NCBI GenBank assembly: GCA_963971575.1
Contig: OZ020616.1
Span: 12,679,575-12,743,574 of the forward strand
Source of the DNA: Liopterus haemorrhoidalis
Lineage: Eukaryota; Arthropoda; Insecta; Coleoptera; Dytiscidae
Length of the DNA: 64,000 nucleotides
Reading direction: 5' to 3'
The notes beneath the pieces were generated by a model, which ran no database searches, was not told the DNA's origin, and saw nothing but the letters and a program-made list of their open reading frames with translations. Of this stretch, positions 44,861-56,636 are shown piece after piece (the first letter of the stretch is position 1; each line of letters begins with the position of its first letter). The translations under genes were made by a program, and so were the position numbers.

Positions 44861-45787
44861 GCAATTTTTGGAGGACCCGGACCCCCAAGAAGGAGGGAGA
44901 TGAAATTCTGAGGGATCCATACATCAATGTGGATTTTTAAATTAAACCCTGATAAACAGCAAACTTATAACCACTGTTTTAGAACTCCCTGCTACAAATT
45001 ATCGGAATATCTTTATGAACAATCGCTATCATTATCTTTAGCAATTTGTTAGAATCATTGGTTCTTATGTTATGTTATGCTCTGTTATGTCAATTATAGA
45101 ACATAATAAGTCAGTATTGAAACAGTATTATGTCTGTTAAGTTGTGTTTGTGTGTTATGGCCATTGTATAGTTCGTTTGATGAAAGTCTGCAGTGTCGAT
45201 CTGATGCAGGATTGGACGATGCGTTGGGCAATAGTTGGTAAGATCTGTGCCATGGAAGGGCCAAGTCCTTTATGTAACATTCCACAACATTAACCACAGC
45301 ATTTATGAATAAACATCACAGCTATTTAACCTGAAATTGTGTTTTATTTCCAACTACAACAACTACACTGTGTTTCAAATTGATTAAACGTATCACTTCT
45401 TTCAAATTTTTCACTTTTCACATGTGTATCATAAAATACGGGCACGATACTGCTACTTTAGACATACAGAAGTAAGGTTATATTCAATAATAAAATAAGT
45501 CTCCTTAGAGATGTAGTAAATTATGCAAAATACGAAGAGTAAAGGAGAAAAAGAACGTCAAATAAAAATAAACAAACGCAACTGCCACAGTCAAACAAGA
45601 ATAATAGAAGAATGTTATTATTTGTGTTTATTTGCAACACACAGAGCTAGATAAAATACTTTCTAAAAGTATTTAAAATCCTCAATACAAATAAATGAAG
45701 ATAGAAAGATAGCTATAGAAAGGAAGGGAAACAAATTTAAGAAATTATAATAATTTTGTTAGTATTTAAATTTTTTTTGTAGTATTA
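44861..45787. other. Non-genic stretch
   Basis: ttatg-type short repeats at about 45065-45090; nothing else recognised. Confidence 0.3.
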
Positions 45788-46015
45788 GATGTGTTCGATT
45801 TGCACATTTGCAGTTACTGTTTACTGCCGCGTTAAAGCGTAACAGCCGTAACAAATAATCCGCAAGAAAAACAGCTGTAACTTTTTCGCAGTAGCGTCAT
45901 AAACTGGCAGTAAATTACGACAAATCGAACAGATTTGCAGTTACTGCGACCAAACGAACAGATTTTTTTAACGCGGCAGTAAACAGTAACTGCAAATGTG
46001 CAAATCGAACACACC
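45788..46015. mobile_element. MITE, 228 bp, with ~48-bp inverted termini
   Basis: Left gtgttcgatttgcacatttg continuing to gccgcgttaaa; the right end is its reverse complement with a single mismatch at the second base. TA flanks both ends (45786-45787, 46016-46017). Internal copies of aaatcgaacagatttgcagt repeat the terminal sequence. Confidence 0.88.
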
Positions 46016-46017
46016 TA

Positions 46018-46469
46018 GTTTAAATATAATTATAAATACTTTTAATAAATCTATCTTATAAATTTATCAAAATAAAAGCAAGAAATATTTTAAATAAGGT
46101 ATTTAAAGTAGTATTTTAAATTACTTTTATTATAAGTACTACCCAGCTCTGGCGACACGGAAATCATCTAGAATAAGGACGTTGTTTAGTCACGTGGCGT
46201 TCAATCAATTTGAAACACTTTATTTTTTACCTTTTTCTTTAGAAGAGCTTGGCTGCCAATAACAGGAAGACTAATTGGTTTGTACCTCTGCTTCTGATTG
46301 AACATCGGTAGTCGTCTAATATTGTGTTGAAACTATCGTAATAAACACGGTCAATCATAACGTAGCTACGATACGGTCACTATGAGAACACCATTTTCAA
46401 TACTTTTACATATTTCCCAAACGAAATTGAATCAAATCAGAATCTTATCGAAAATATTACAGTATTAAA
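46018..46469. other. Non-genic stretch
   Basis: Nothing recognised up to the left unit of the duplication. Confidence 0.3.
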
Positions 46470-47177
46470 TATTAAGTGTTTTTATTAAATTTAAAATTTA
46501 TATTTTTGAATAAAGAAAATACATAAACTAACCAATAATATATTTTCTTGCATTATTTACGATTGACTTCCAACGTTCTGGCAAATTTTTGTTTCTACGC
46601 CTGAAAAAAACCAGTGGTTTGGTAATGAAGAAATCGTCAAACGCTATGAACTTATGCATCAACTTAATGTGTAACCGTACGGTAAACGTAGTGCTCAAAT
46701 TGATATATATAGCTAATATGAATCAAGAATTACCACTCATCAGATAGAATAATGGTAAGTACTTATAGGTAATAAATAAATAAAACAAATAATCGGTTTT
46801 TCTAATGATGTCCAAGACTTGCTTAAATTTCTAGAAGTATAAGAACATGTTAATTCGAGAATCCTTTTGATGAATGGGCAGTCGGAACTTTGTAACTTCC
46901 CACTTATCGGCAAGTACATGATGTGCTTCCTTTAACTCCTAGTTTTCCAAATTGGGAGGCGAGCACCCCTGGATGGGGGGGGGGGGCTTAATCATTTCCA
47001 AAGGGGGCGCAAGATGATTTAAAAGTTATAATTCATATAAAAAATTTACTCTGAAAATTAATTCTACAGATTTAAACTTATTTTTAAAAAAGTCAGATTA
47101 TAATAAACAGAATCAATTAAATAAATAATTTTTGTGATCAAACTTTTATTACAAAATTTTGATATCTAGCAGATATA
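46470..47177. repeat. Left unit of a ~0.7-kb tandem duplication
   Basis: Nearly identical by eye to 48488-49176, from tattaagtgtttttattaaa to gatatctagcagatata. A few substitutions, different G-run lengths and a 13-bp deletion in the right unit separate them. Each unit holds an old mariner C-terminal remnant on the minus strand (LPERWKSIVNNARKYI at about 46545-46600). Confidence 0.9.
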
Positions 47178-48487
47178 CAAGGTGTCTCAAAAGAAATTTT
47201 ATATTTATTTAGCTTACTGCGTGAACGCAACGTATCCGAGGGGCGCGGGGGTTATGTCAATCGATAGCCTGGCTCTTGGGAATTCAGTCGTTATGGAGCG
47301 TTTCTCGGGAGCAGACCGCGCGTTATGCGTGCGAGAGTTTTACAAAAACGGTGATTCGGCGACTGTAGCGCGTAGAAAATTCTACAGTATTCGAGGTTTT
47401 CGCCACTTAAATGATGCGCCAAGCATTCCTCTCATTCGACATTGGGTTAAAAAGTTTGAAGAGACTGGTACAACGCTGGATAAATCAAAATCCGGGCGAC
47501 CTAGGTCATCAAGAACGGTAGAAAACGTGGAGAATGTTAATCAGTCTGTTCGTGACGACCCGAACCTTTCAATTCGGAAGCGCGCAAGTGCTTTAAATGT
47601 GCATAGATCATCATTACATCGCATTATGCACAAAGACCTAAAGCTGCACCCCTACAAAATTCAATTGGTGCAAGAATTAAAGCCCCAAGATGCCAGTCAG
47701 AGGCTTAATTTCGTAAATCAGGTGATTGAGCGATTTTCAACGTTTACCAACATTTTGTTTTCGGATGAAGCTCATTTTCATCTTAATGGCCACGTAAATA
47801 AGCAGAACTGCCGCTACTAGAGTGCAACGAATCCGAAACGCAAACATCAGAAACCCCTACATTCGCCTAAAGTGACCGTATGGGCTGCGATGTCGGCGCG
47901 AGGAATTATCGGCCCTTACTTTTTTGAAGACGAAAGGGGGCGTGCAGTTACAGTGAATTCAGAGCGTTATGTGGAGATGTTAGACAACTTCTTGGTACCT
48001 GAACTGCAAAACTTTCCTGGCTATAACCAAAGAACATGGTTCCAACAGGACGGAGCAACTTCACACACGTCCAATATGTCTCTGCCACGTGTTCGTGAAA
48101 ATTTCTCAGGCAAATTGATCTCCCGGAGAGGTGACATAAATTGGCCTCCACGCAGTCCAGATTTAACCCCTATGGACTTTTTCCTATGGGGTTATCTTAA
48201 ATCTAAAGTTTACGCCAATAAACCGAATTCACTGGCGCATTTGAAAGAAAATATCCGTCACGAAATGGCAGCCATCCCTGAGTCCACCTGCCGAGACGTC
48301 ATAAGTAATTTTACTGTTCAATTAAATGAGTGCCGGGAACGCGAGGGTCTACATTTAGACGTTATTATTTTTAAGAAATAAATCCCCAAAAAGTGTATTT
48401 TAATAATTAATAAACATTTTTTCTATATACGGCTTACTTTTTTTTTAATCGATCCACTAAATATAAAATTTCTTTTGAGACACCTTG
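47178..48487 (+). mobile_element. rosa-type (DD41D) mariner with perfect 30-bp termini
   Basis: Perfect inverted termini starting caaggtgtctcaaaagaaat, TA at 47176-47177 and 48488-48489, length 1310 bp. It sits exactly at the join of the two duplicated units 46470-47177 and 48488-49176. Confidence 0.95.
47293..48381 (+). pseudogene. rosa-type mariner transposase with one nonsense codon
   Basis: The chosen ATG (47293) gives MERFSGADRALCVREFYKNG. Order: HTH with HWVKKFEETGTTLDK and GRPRSSRTVENVENV; second HTH SIRKRASALNVHRSSLHRIM; YKIQLVQELKP; ILFSDEAHFHLNGHVNKQNC (first D); TAG at 47818-47820 (codon 176); KVTVWAAMSARGIIGPYFFE; TWFQQDGATSHTS (second D); WPPRSPDLTPMDFFLWGYLK (third D, 41 residues after the second); stop at 48379-48381. 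The TAG sits where Trp is usual after NCRY, so TGG to TAG is likely. The other 362 codons are in one frame with all three Asp present. A longer frame into the left terminus (47182) has no ATG start. Confidence 0.93.
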
Positions 48488-49176
48488 TATTAAGTGTTTT
48501 CATTAAATTTAAAATTTATATTTTTGAATAAAGAAAACACATAAACTAACCAATAATATATTTTCTTGCATTGTTTACGATTGACTCCCAACGTTCTGAC
48601 AAATTTTTGTTTCCACGCCTGAAGAAAACCGATGGTTTGGTAATGAAGAAGTCGTCAAACGCTGTGAACTTATGCATCAACTTAATATGTAACCGTATCG
48701 TAAACGTAGTGCTCAAATTGACCTATAGCTAATATGAATCAAGAATTACCACTCATCAGATAGAATAATGGTAAGTACTTATAGGTAATAAATAAATAAA
48801 ACAAATACTCGGTTTTTCTAATGATGTTCAAGACTTGCTTAAATTTCTAGAAGTATAAGAACATGTTAATTCGAGGATCCTTTTGATGAATGGGCAGTCG
48901 GAACTTTGTAACTTCCCACTTATCGGCAAGTACATAATGTGCTTCCTTTAACTCCTAGTTTTCCAAATTGGAAGGCGAGCACACCTGGTGGGGGGGGGCT
49001 TAGCCATTTCCAAAGGGGGCGCAAGATGATTTAAAAGTTATAATTTATATAAAAAATTTACTCTAAAAATTAATTCTACAAATTTAAACTTATTTTTAAA
49101 AAAGTCAGATTATAATAAACAGAATCAATTAAATAAATAATTTTTATGATCAAACTTTTGATATCTAGCAGATATA
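48488..49176. repeat. Right unit of the ~0.7-kb tandem duplication
   Basis: Starts at the TA on the right side of the rosa element and ends gatatctagcagatata, followed by unique sequence. It has 689 bp against 708 bp in the left unit. Confidence 0.9.
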
Positions 49177-49700
49177 TTTGAAAAATTAAACAATCTAAAT
49201 CAGTCGTTACAAGGGAACCATATAAATACGTTTAATCAAAAAGATAAAATATTAGCTTTATTGAATTATGTTTCATCGTGGATTTACAGATATTTCTATT
49301 CAACGTAAGTACTATAATTTTTAAATCTTCTCATTTATGCCGTATCTGTTCCAAACTTTTGTTCACATCATGGCCACACCTTGCTTGTCATATTTCGAAA
49401 TACTTCTCTGTGAAAAAAATACACCAAATACTGCAGAATTTAGTAAAAGAGGCGAAACAGATAGATTTTAAAATGAACACCGATAAAAAAAACTCTTTAC
49501 AAACTTAGTACTGAGTGATTAATTCAAAATAGCTAATAAAAATATTTAATACACACGGAGTTAGCGATATGCGGTACTGAGAAAGTATCGATAATATCGA
49601 ATAAAAATTATCGATACCGGTATCGATAAACAGAAAAAAATCGATATTTACAAGTATCGAAAGGAAAAAAAATATATATTTTCTATAAAACGTAAAAAAA
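49177..49700. other. Non-genic stretch
   Basis: atcgata-rich sequence at about 49570-49665 (short palindromic tatcgata repeats) precedes repeat R copy C. No gene. Confidence 0.35.
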
Positions 49701-50611
49701 AAAATTGATGTGAAGTGTGAATATTCACACATTTCAGGGTTTCGCAGGTATATAATAAGTGAAGGCGGTATGCTGAGTGTGTAGGACAAATTTTACTTTG
49801 TAGTAATCACGGCAAAATGAACGATATTTTTAAAATAATTTATCGTCTGTTAATCATATAATAAGACTGGTTATTAAATTTACGCTCATAAAAATTAAAT
49901 ACAACATTTGTCAAAATATAACTAGAATTTTGACAAAATAATTTCAACATAATAAAAATGCAAAAAAAAAAACAGAAAAAATAAAATTCACTCCGTACTC
50001 GAACTCGAAACCCTTCGTTTTCCAGCCAGTTTAAGAGCGCTCTAACGCATGTAGCCATCGCACGCTATGCGTGTGAGTGTCTTACATTGGTATAACTTTT
50101 GTACTTAAAACCACAAAAAATGCGTTATTTTCCAAAAACATAATCTGATCAAAAATTCCTGTTGTACTATTTCGGTTCACACCAATATACATTACTTAGA
50201 ATTTTTTTAGATTTTTAGTTTAAACCATCTGGGCTACAGGGTGTGGGACAAAATTTTTTTTGCACATTTTTGGCAAAAATCGAATCAAAATAATTTATTT
50301 TGCAAAAATAAAAATTTGATCGTTAATCCACGTACTAAGGGCTTTCATTTGATACCCTACTCAGAATTTAAAAAAAATATTTTTGTTTTCGATGAGCACA
50401 TATTTGTTTATATTTTTAGGGGGGTATGTTTTTTAGATGTTTTAGTATTTTTCCTATGTGCGGGTCAAAAAGTTGTATAAGCATGCCAAATTTCAACTCT
50501 CTAGGTTTAGCCGTTTGGCTACAATTTTTACCGAACAGACAGACAGACAGACAGACAGACGACAAAATGACGGTATAAGGGTTTTTTGTCATACCTACAA
50601 AACCTTAAAAA
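49701..50611 (+). repeat. Dispersed repeat family R, copy C
   Basis: Same order as copy A: aattgatgtgaagtgtgaat, tRNA-like module on the opposite strand, ctgggctacagggtgtggga block, (CAGA)n at about 50536-50560, and terminal agggttttttgtcatacc..aaaacct. Shortest copy at 911 bp. Confidence 0.75.
49990..50085 (-). other. tRNA-like module inside repeat R copy C
   Basis: On the minus strand, gcgatggctacatgcgttag then agcgctcttaaactggc, and a B-box-like tttcgagttcgagtacgg. Clearly tRNA-like but different from the modules in copies A and B. Confidence 0.45.
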
Positions 50612-50830
50612 TTGTATATTTATAATAACAATGTAATTGTTTTATAACAATAAATAGATTAAAGTAGTATGGGCATTTAAGTAGTATACATGACTGAAAC
50701 ACTTTTCAGTGATGACCTAGGTAACAATAAATTGGACACCTACAAACAACATAGGCGAGGAAGATTCATTCATGGAAGAACTAATTAATAAGAGGCGTTC
50801 ATGAAGAGAAGAGGTATACGAGGCCATGGA
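50612..50830. other. Short unassigned spacer
   Basis: No feature recognised. Confidence 0.3.
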
Positions 50831-51204
50831 GCCTAGCAAGAGTTCATATATACACCAGTTTTGCAAGTGAAAGATCGGAAATCCCTTCCTAAAATATTTA
50901 TTTTCTATTATCGTTTTCTTAATTCAGCTGTCCTAGATTTTTACTAACTAAACTTAACCTAATTGCCTAAATTGATCGTATTTACTAGATTTTACTACAC
51001 TATTTTTAATGGGCTAATGTTTGGGGGAAAATAAAGTACTGTATACCTAAAAACTAGGTAATTAGCTTAAGTTTAGTTAGTAAAAATCACAAACAGCAGA
51101 ATTTGGAAAATTAGGAAAACGATAATAGATAATAAACATTTTACGAAGGGATTTCTGATCTTTCACTTGCAAAACTGGTGTGTATATGAACTCTTGCTGA
51201 AGTC
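50831..51204. mobile_element. Foldback MITE with ~140-bp arms
   Basis: The left arm from gcctagcaagagttcatata (50831) to about 50985 is inverted at about 51060-51204 (cagttttgcaagtgaaagat, ttactaactaaacttaa shared). Mismatches are scattered. A fragment of the same arm occurs at 34005-34040. Confidence 0.75.
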
Positions 51205-52024
51205 TATAGGGGAAAATTTTAAGATCGTAGCGCCACGCGGATTTTTTTGAAACCATTCTAAATCAGATACCACTTGACATTTACTAGTAAATAATAGCGA
51301 AAAGTGTATCAAAAAACGACAAAAAATAAATAATTGTTTGGGATTTTCTGATTTTGTGAAGTGACAACACTTGTAAACATCTAAAATACTACATTTTGTG
51401 ATATGGTTTTAAGTTATGGCGATTTTCCATTGTCGATTATTTTAACTATATTGGGGGAAATAATAATTCCCGTGTTGTTTACCAAGGGGTAGAAATCTAC
51501 AATGCTGGGCATATAATATTGTGTGGAGTCATTGAAAAAAACAGAGAGTTCGTAAAGATTTATGCATTATGCCTAGAGACTTGTGCATTACAAACCCACA
51601 CACAATAACAGGAATTTTCAAGATATGCGATAATAAATACAAAATTGAAAATATTTTTTGTAGTCACTATCATTAAAATGTAATGAGCAAACTTTGATAT
51701 AAGGGCTCACTTTTTTTCCAATTTTTAAATTATTTATCTAAACATCGCGTCGATTCCTAACCTCTTGTTTTCCCAATTTTGTTTCGAACCGTACGGTGTC
51801 TGATATTAGTGGAAACAAATGAAACGATATTTCCGGGTTTCTTCATTTCAATGAATTGCACATAGGCACACAACAATGTGTATTATACATTTTTCAATGA
51901 TTATAATAAAACTTTAAAAACAAACTTCATACAAAACCAATACACAGAACGAAATGTTATCTGATGTACACAAGTTCATGAAACGCTCACCAGATGGTAG
52001 GGTGCTTAGCTGCAAATCCCTATA
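51205..52024. other. Non-genic stretch
   Basis: Nothing recognised. Confidence 0.3.
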
Positions 52025-52869
52025 GGTCTGATACGCAAAATTTTACGTTGCATTGTTGCTCCAGAAAATCGCACATTTCAAAAATCGCCACTAACACTTA
52101 AACCCCTTGCACTCAAATAACAATATCACGAAAACTAACCGAGATAACAAGAATCCAAGAACATGTGGTTACAGAGAAGATTATGCGCTACGTAATGCTG
52201 CCAATCGCATATCACTAAAGGTGCGTTCAGCATAACTGTGCAGTGTTAACTCAGTGTTGTGCAAGTTTTTTGTCACATGACCACTGTGCATACTGTGCAA
52301 GAAAGTCAAAAACGAACGCTTTGTTCAGATTGTGCAGTTATTCAAACTATTATTCTAACCCATTTTTTTTTTTTTTTTTGTAAACAAATGAATTATATGT
52401 GTGTGATTACATCAAGTCTGTCTCCTGCTAATTGTTTTGTACGATAATATATAATTGGCGCATGAAGGTTTCGCGATGCTTTTAAGTAATATAAAAGAAA
52501 TTTTATTTGATGAGGAAGACAATTCAGAAGAATTTTTCAAACCAGAAAATATTTTGGAAAAAGTGTTTGAATATGCAGAGAGTACTGTTCCAAACATGAT
52601 TACAAATCAATTTAACGCTACGTACAACCCCCAGAGATTATTAGTTTCTTATACAAAACTAACAAACTGAAATAAAATTATTGACAATCTATACATCAAA
52701 TTTTGCAAAGGATTTTTATCTATCTAATAGGATATTTTTGATTGTAGAAAAAATTATTGTAAAAATGTTATTGCTAAATAACTTAATAATAGGTATTACA
52801 CAACAATGTTCTGTAATTTTTTAAATATATTTGTGGGTTTCAAATAATTTTTATATTTATATAGTTTTG

Positions 52870-53675
52870 TGTAGAAATTTATATATATAAAAGCCCTAAT
52901 TTCTGTGTGTTTGTAACGCTAAGTTCCTAGGTTCTACCGGGGCTTGAGGTGTGTGGTCGGTCACTCCCCACCAGTGAGAACGACGTTCTCCGACAAACAA
53001 CAGCTCACTTAGGCTAAGCACATAGAGAAGCATAGAGGAAAGCAGCGATGAAAGCGGAGATTAAAACAGCGAAAGAATGTCGCGCTTATAAAAGAGTGTC
53101 TACACATAGTGACGCGTTTAAAATCGAACAGAAAGTTCACAAAATTATAATGGATTTCTTGCTAACATAAAACTCTTCCCTGAAAATTTGGTATTTACTA
53201 AAAAATAAAAATAAACACACTAGAAGGTGTAATTATATATATAAAAACCCTAATTTCTGTGTGTATCGTAACGCTAAGTTGCGTGGTGTGAATGTTGTTG
53301 TGTCAGGGGCAGGTTTTGAATTGATGTTACGCAACGTATAATGACCCGCGGGCCGTCTCCAGCCCGATACTAAATTTTTAAACTTTAAACGACATGCATT
53401 GAGCGGCTTTTTAGGATTTCCTAGGTATAAACAGAAACAGCTATACCATTGATGTCCAGCATATGGCCCCTGGGCCGTATCCAGCCCGATACTAATTTTT
53501 AAACTTTAAACGACATGCATTGAGCGTCTTTTTAGGATTTCCTAGGTATAATCAAGAAACGTTTTTGTTTTGTTAATATACGCAGAATCATGCAAATTTT
53601 AATAATTAATTCCTGCTTATATTGATTTTTATTCGATATCAGTTTGCCAACGTTGTTGGCAACGGGGTCTGCTAG
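52870..53675 (+). mobile_element. Helitron-like 3' end with two 5'-like segments
   Basis: The right end has the Helitron layout: hairpin gccaacgttgttggc (53646-53660), 11 bases, then CTAG at 53672-53675 followed by T. 5'-like segments tatatatataaaagccctaa (52884) and tatatatataaaaaccctaa (53234) both continue tttctgtgtgt, suggesting two overlapping or nested copies. A 5' TC is not preserved. No rep/helicase. Confidence 0.6.
53340..53552. repeat. Two-copy tandem repeat inside the Helitron
   Basis: Units 53340-53430 and 53464-53552 share gccgt.tccagcccgatact, aactttaaacgacatgcatt and ttaggatttcctaggtataa. Confidence 0.8.
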
Positions 53676-54590
53676 TGTTCAAATAATACGTTAACATTTT
53701 TTTCGATATGATTGTTTATAATTTAGAGCCTTCGTCGAAAAATATTATACTTGATGATAATGAAATGCCACTTGGTACACGTATTCTTTACATAAAATGG
53801 AACATTTTTATCCGTCGCACCTATATTGAGAACTGTGGCAGATTCGAGGTGGCGGCAAAAGTAGATTACCAAGTACAATAACTGTAAGTAATTTTCACAA
53901 TAGAACAAATTATCTCCAAACAAAATTGCAGAATGAAGCTTTAGCTACAATTTTCTGCATGGTACACAAATATGCGTCGAATGGTTTACAAGATGGCGTC
54001 TATAACGCAAGTTCTTAATTTACAATTACATGACAGTTCTTTTGACAATTAAAAATATCCTATTAGGTAGATAAAAATTCGCTGAAAATGTTGATGTATA
54101 GATTGTTACTAATTTTATTTCAAGTTGTTAGTCTTGTATAGAAAACTGTACGGTTGTGCGCACCCTTAAAGTACATTTCCGCTTGTATCCAGAAAATTTT
54201 AAGTCTTTTTGAGTGTATTTACATGTTCCATCATGAGGTTCATGTCTATACTATTTATTTTGCAAATGCTGCAGGCATAAACAATGATATCTTGATTGTT
54301 TTCACTCATATTGTTTTGTAGAAATAATAACTTTGTATTTTTACCGCTAAATACACTATTGCACAGACTACCGTACGATCTGAAATTGTGACGATTGTGC
54401 AACACAAACTGCACAGCACAGTATATGCCGAACGATCTTCGTGCAGCACAAAGCACACAGAAACCTTATGACGAACTCTTCTTGTGTAAATTATGCAGAA
54501 TATGTAGATTATTAGCTTATGCCGAACGTGCCTTAAATATCCCCGTTGGCGCGTCATTCAAAATGTTCTGTTATTTCCTGAACAGACCAC

Positions 54591-56185
54591 GTAAATGCTC
54601 AAAAAAGCCATTTTCTTGTAAACGTGGAGGTAAAAAGTGGGGTTAGTAAGTAAATTAACCATACCAACTCACATTTAGTTCGGAATTGTCCCGTATTGAG
54701 CCTCAAGTCTCGGTGTCCCGACTGGACCTTTCGAGATGCTCGAATGTTCCGGTTTGCCGCTTTTTCTCTTCCTATCAATGTTTAGCGCTGTCAAACCAGT
54801 AACAACCGAGAAATAAACTTTGAAGTGATACCATTAAAAGTATTTTTCTATGCAGCATCATGCTAATAATTGCATATAAATTTTGAAAAGATGGCAGCGA
54901 GCCTCTTGCGGCCCGCTTCGATCTTTCATTCTGAATACCTTATTTTCGTAATGGCCAATTCAAAATAAAATGAGTTGCTTAAAAGTCAGTTTTGTTTATG
55001 GGATTTTTCATAAATGTATTTTTTTTTTTTTTTATCTCTTCGGATTTGACTACGAAAAATCTGGCAATCGCTAAACCGAACTATGTCGCAAACAGTGCGT
55101 TTAGGGGTGTACCACCAAAGAAAATATTTTACTTGTTTTGATGTCTAGAATTCAAATTTTGAATTAGCGCACTTAAATCTAAACCATTCTGTATAATATA
55201 AGAAGACCATTAATTAGATCTTATAAAAATATTTTTCTTTCGCCCACTCTGTTGATACCTGACTTAAAAACTGTTAAAAAAACAAATTAAAATTTAAAAA
55301 ATCTACCAAAATCGGCAAAACCTTGTAACCCAAAACTAATAGAACACATTTAAAAGTATACATATATTTTTTTATTGTTATTTTAGAAATGTTAGAATAA
55401 CAAATTAAAATCTCCAAATTCCAAACAGCCCTTGAATCGTGAGTTTCTCCCTTGTGATGCACTGGCGGTTACCGCTGGGAGTTAGAGAAGTCCACTGACT
55501 ACGCGCTGGTATTCTCTGGGCAAATATTGACCAGTGGCAATGGTAAACAGACTCAGAACGTACAGGGCTAACAATCAACGAAATACGAGAACTTACAACA
55601 CCGACAGACGCTAAAAACTACAGAGGCGCACTAAAAAAAAATTAACTCCTTCAAAAATAAACAAATTGTGTATCCGAAAGCTATGAGGATAGAGATATGA
55701 ATTTAAAAAAAAAAATAGCGGCCACCATTTTCTTTCGAATGCATCACCAAAACTTTCTTTTGATACAGCAAATCGAAATTGATCATAGATGTACACCCGA
55801 ACCATTTTCGAAAATTCTTCAGCTCAGAAGTTCTTGTATAAAGTGTTTCAACAAATTGCAACTTAATAATAATAATAATAATATTTTTTTATTAGGTATA
55901 GTGGCGGACTGGCCCACCTGGACACCGGGCAATTTCGCTGTAAAACAGCTGATCGAAACGAGTAATGTGAAAGTTGTCCACATTTGTTTACATGTTAAAT
56001 CTTTGATTTACTATGAATAGTAAACAGCTGTCCAAAATTCCAAAACCCCTCATCGCTACAGCATAACTTCCACAAACATCTACAGTTGATAAATGTACCA
56101 CTTGCTAATGTACAGAAATAAAATCGCAACAGTATTCCTCCATGGTCACTGAAAACTCAAGTACAATAACTCGAAGTACAATATT
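54591..56185. other. Non-genic stretch
   Basis: (AAT)n at about 55866-55882, and a GC-richer tagtggcggactggcccac segment at 55899 that looks like a transposon terminus without a partner. No gene recognised. Confidence 0.35.
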
Positions 56186-56636
56186 GAACTAAGCCAACGA
56201 GTGAAGGAAGATACCAATCCGACAGAATATAAACAGAAGTTTCTGGAAATTATGGAAAATTTTCAAGAATACATTCCAATTTATACGGACGGATCAAAAA
56301 TAGGAACCAACACTGGAGCAGCAGTAATAGTGGGAGAAGAAGAACACCAATACCATCTCCCATCAGCAACAAGTGTCTTCACTGCGGAAACCTACAGCAT
56401 ACTACAAGCCACCAGGAATATCTTGAATAACACAAACAATAAATTTTTAATCATAACAGACTCATTAAGTGCCGTTGAATCCATTAAACAAATATGTATA
56501 TACCAAAAACAACCTGATCCAGAAAATTCAAGATAACATCCACGAAATCCTCAGCACAGAAAAAGACTTGACCATCCTGTGGGTACCATCCCACTGTGAG
56601 ATACAAGGAAATGAAAAAGCTGATATTATTGAGAGC
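56186..56636 (+). pseudogene. Non-LTR retrotransposon RNase H domain
   Basis: The + strand reading NPTEYKQKFLEIMENFQEYI leads to PIYTDGSKIGTNTGAAVIVG (first RNase H Asp in YTDGSK), FTAETYSILQATRNIL (Glu) and FLIITDSLSAVESIKQI (second Asp in TDS). A frameshift near 56500 shifts to LIQKIQDNIHEILSTEKDLT, ILWVPSHCEIQGNEKAD (WVPSH..I.GNE.AD). All catalytic RNase H motifs are visible; the domain is typical of I/R1/jockey-type LINEs. It stops abruptly at about 56636, where an oppositely oriented LINE begins. Confidence 0.85.

Larger units (their letters stand above)
52219..54533 (+). mobile_element. PIF/Harbinger-like element, non-autonomous
   Basis: Inverted termini aggtgcgttcagcataact and (right complement) aggcacgttcggcataagc, flanked by TAA at 52216-52218 and 54534-54536, the 3-bp target duplication typical of this superfamily. 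A + strand frame (about 52470-52670) reads FAMLLSNIKEILFDEEDNSE and TVPNMITNQFNATYN before a stop; no nuclease domain was recognised. A Helitron end lies inside. A deletion derivative is at 32488-32745. Confidence 0.6.
52025..54590. repeat. Dispersed repeat family Q, copy 2, split by a PIF/Harbinger-like element
   Basis: The left part 52027-52218 matches 13142-13330; the right part 54534-54585 matches 13917-13957 and ends gttatttcctgaacag, complementary to the left end of copy 1. Removing 52219-54533 plus one TAA restores a continuous atatcactaaatatcc, as expected for an insertion. Confidence 0.6.

Noticed and set aside
47182..47292. N-terminal extension of the rosa transposase into the left terminus
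   Set aside because: It has no ATG at its start and translates the inverted repeat; the family start fits the ATG at 47293.
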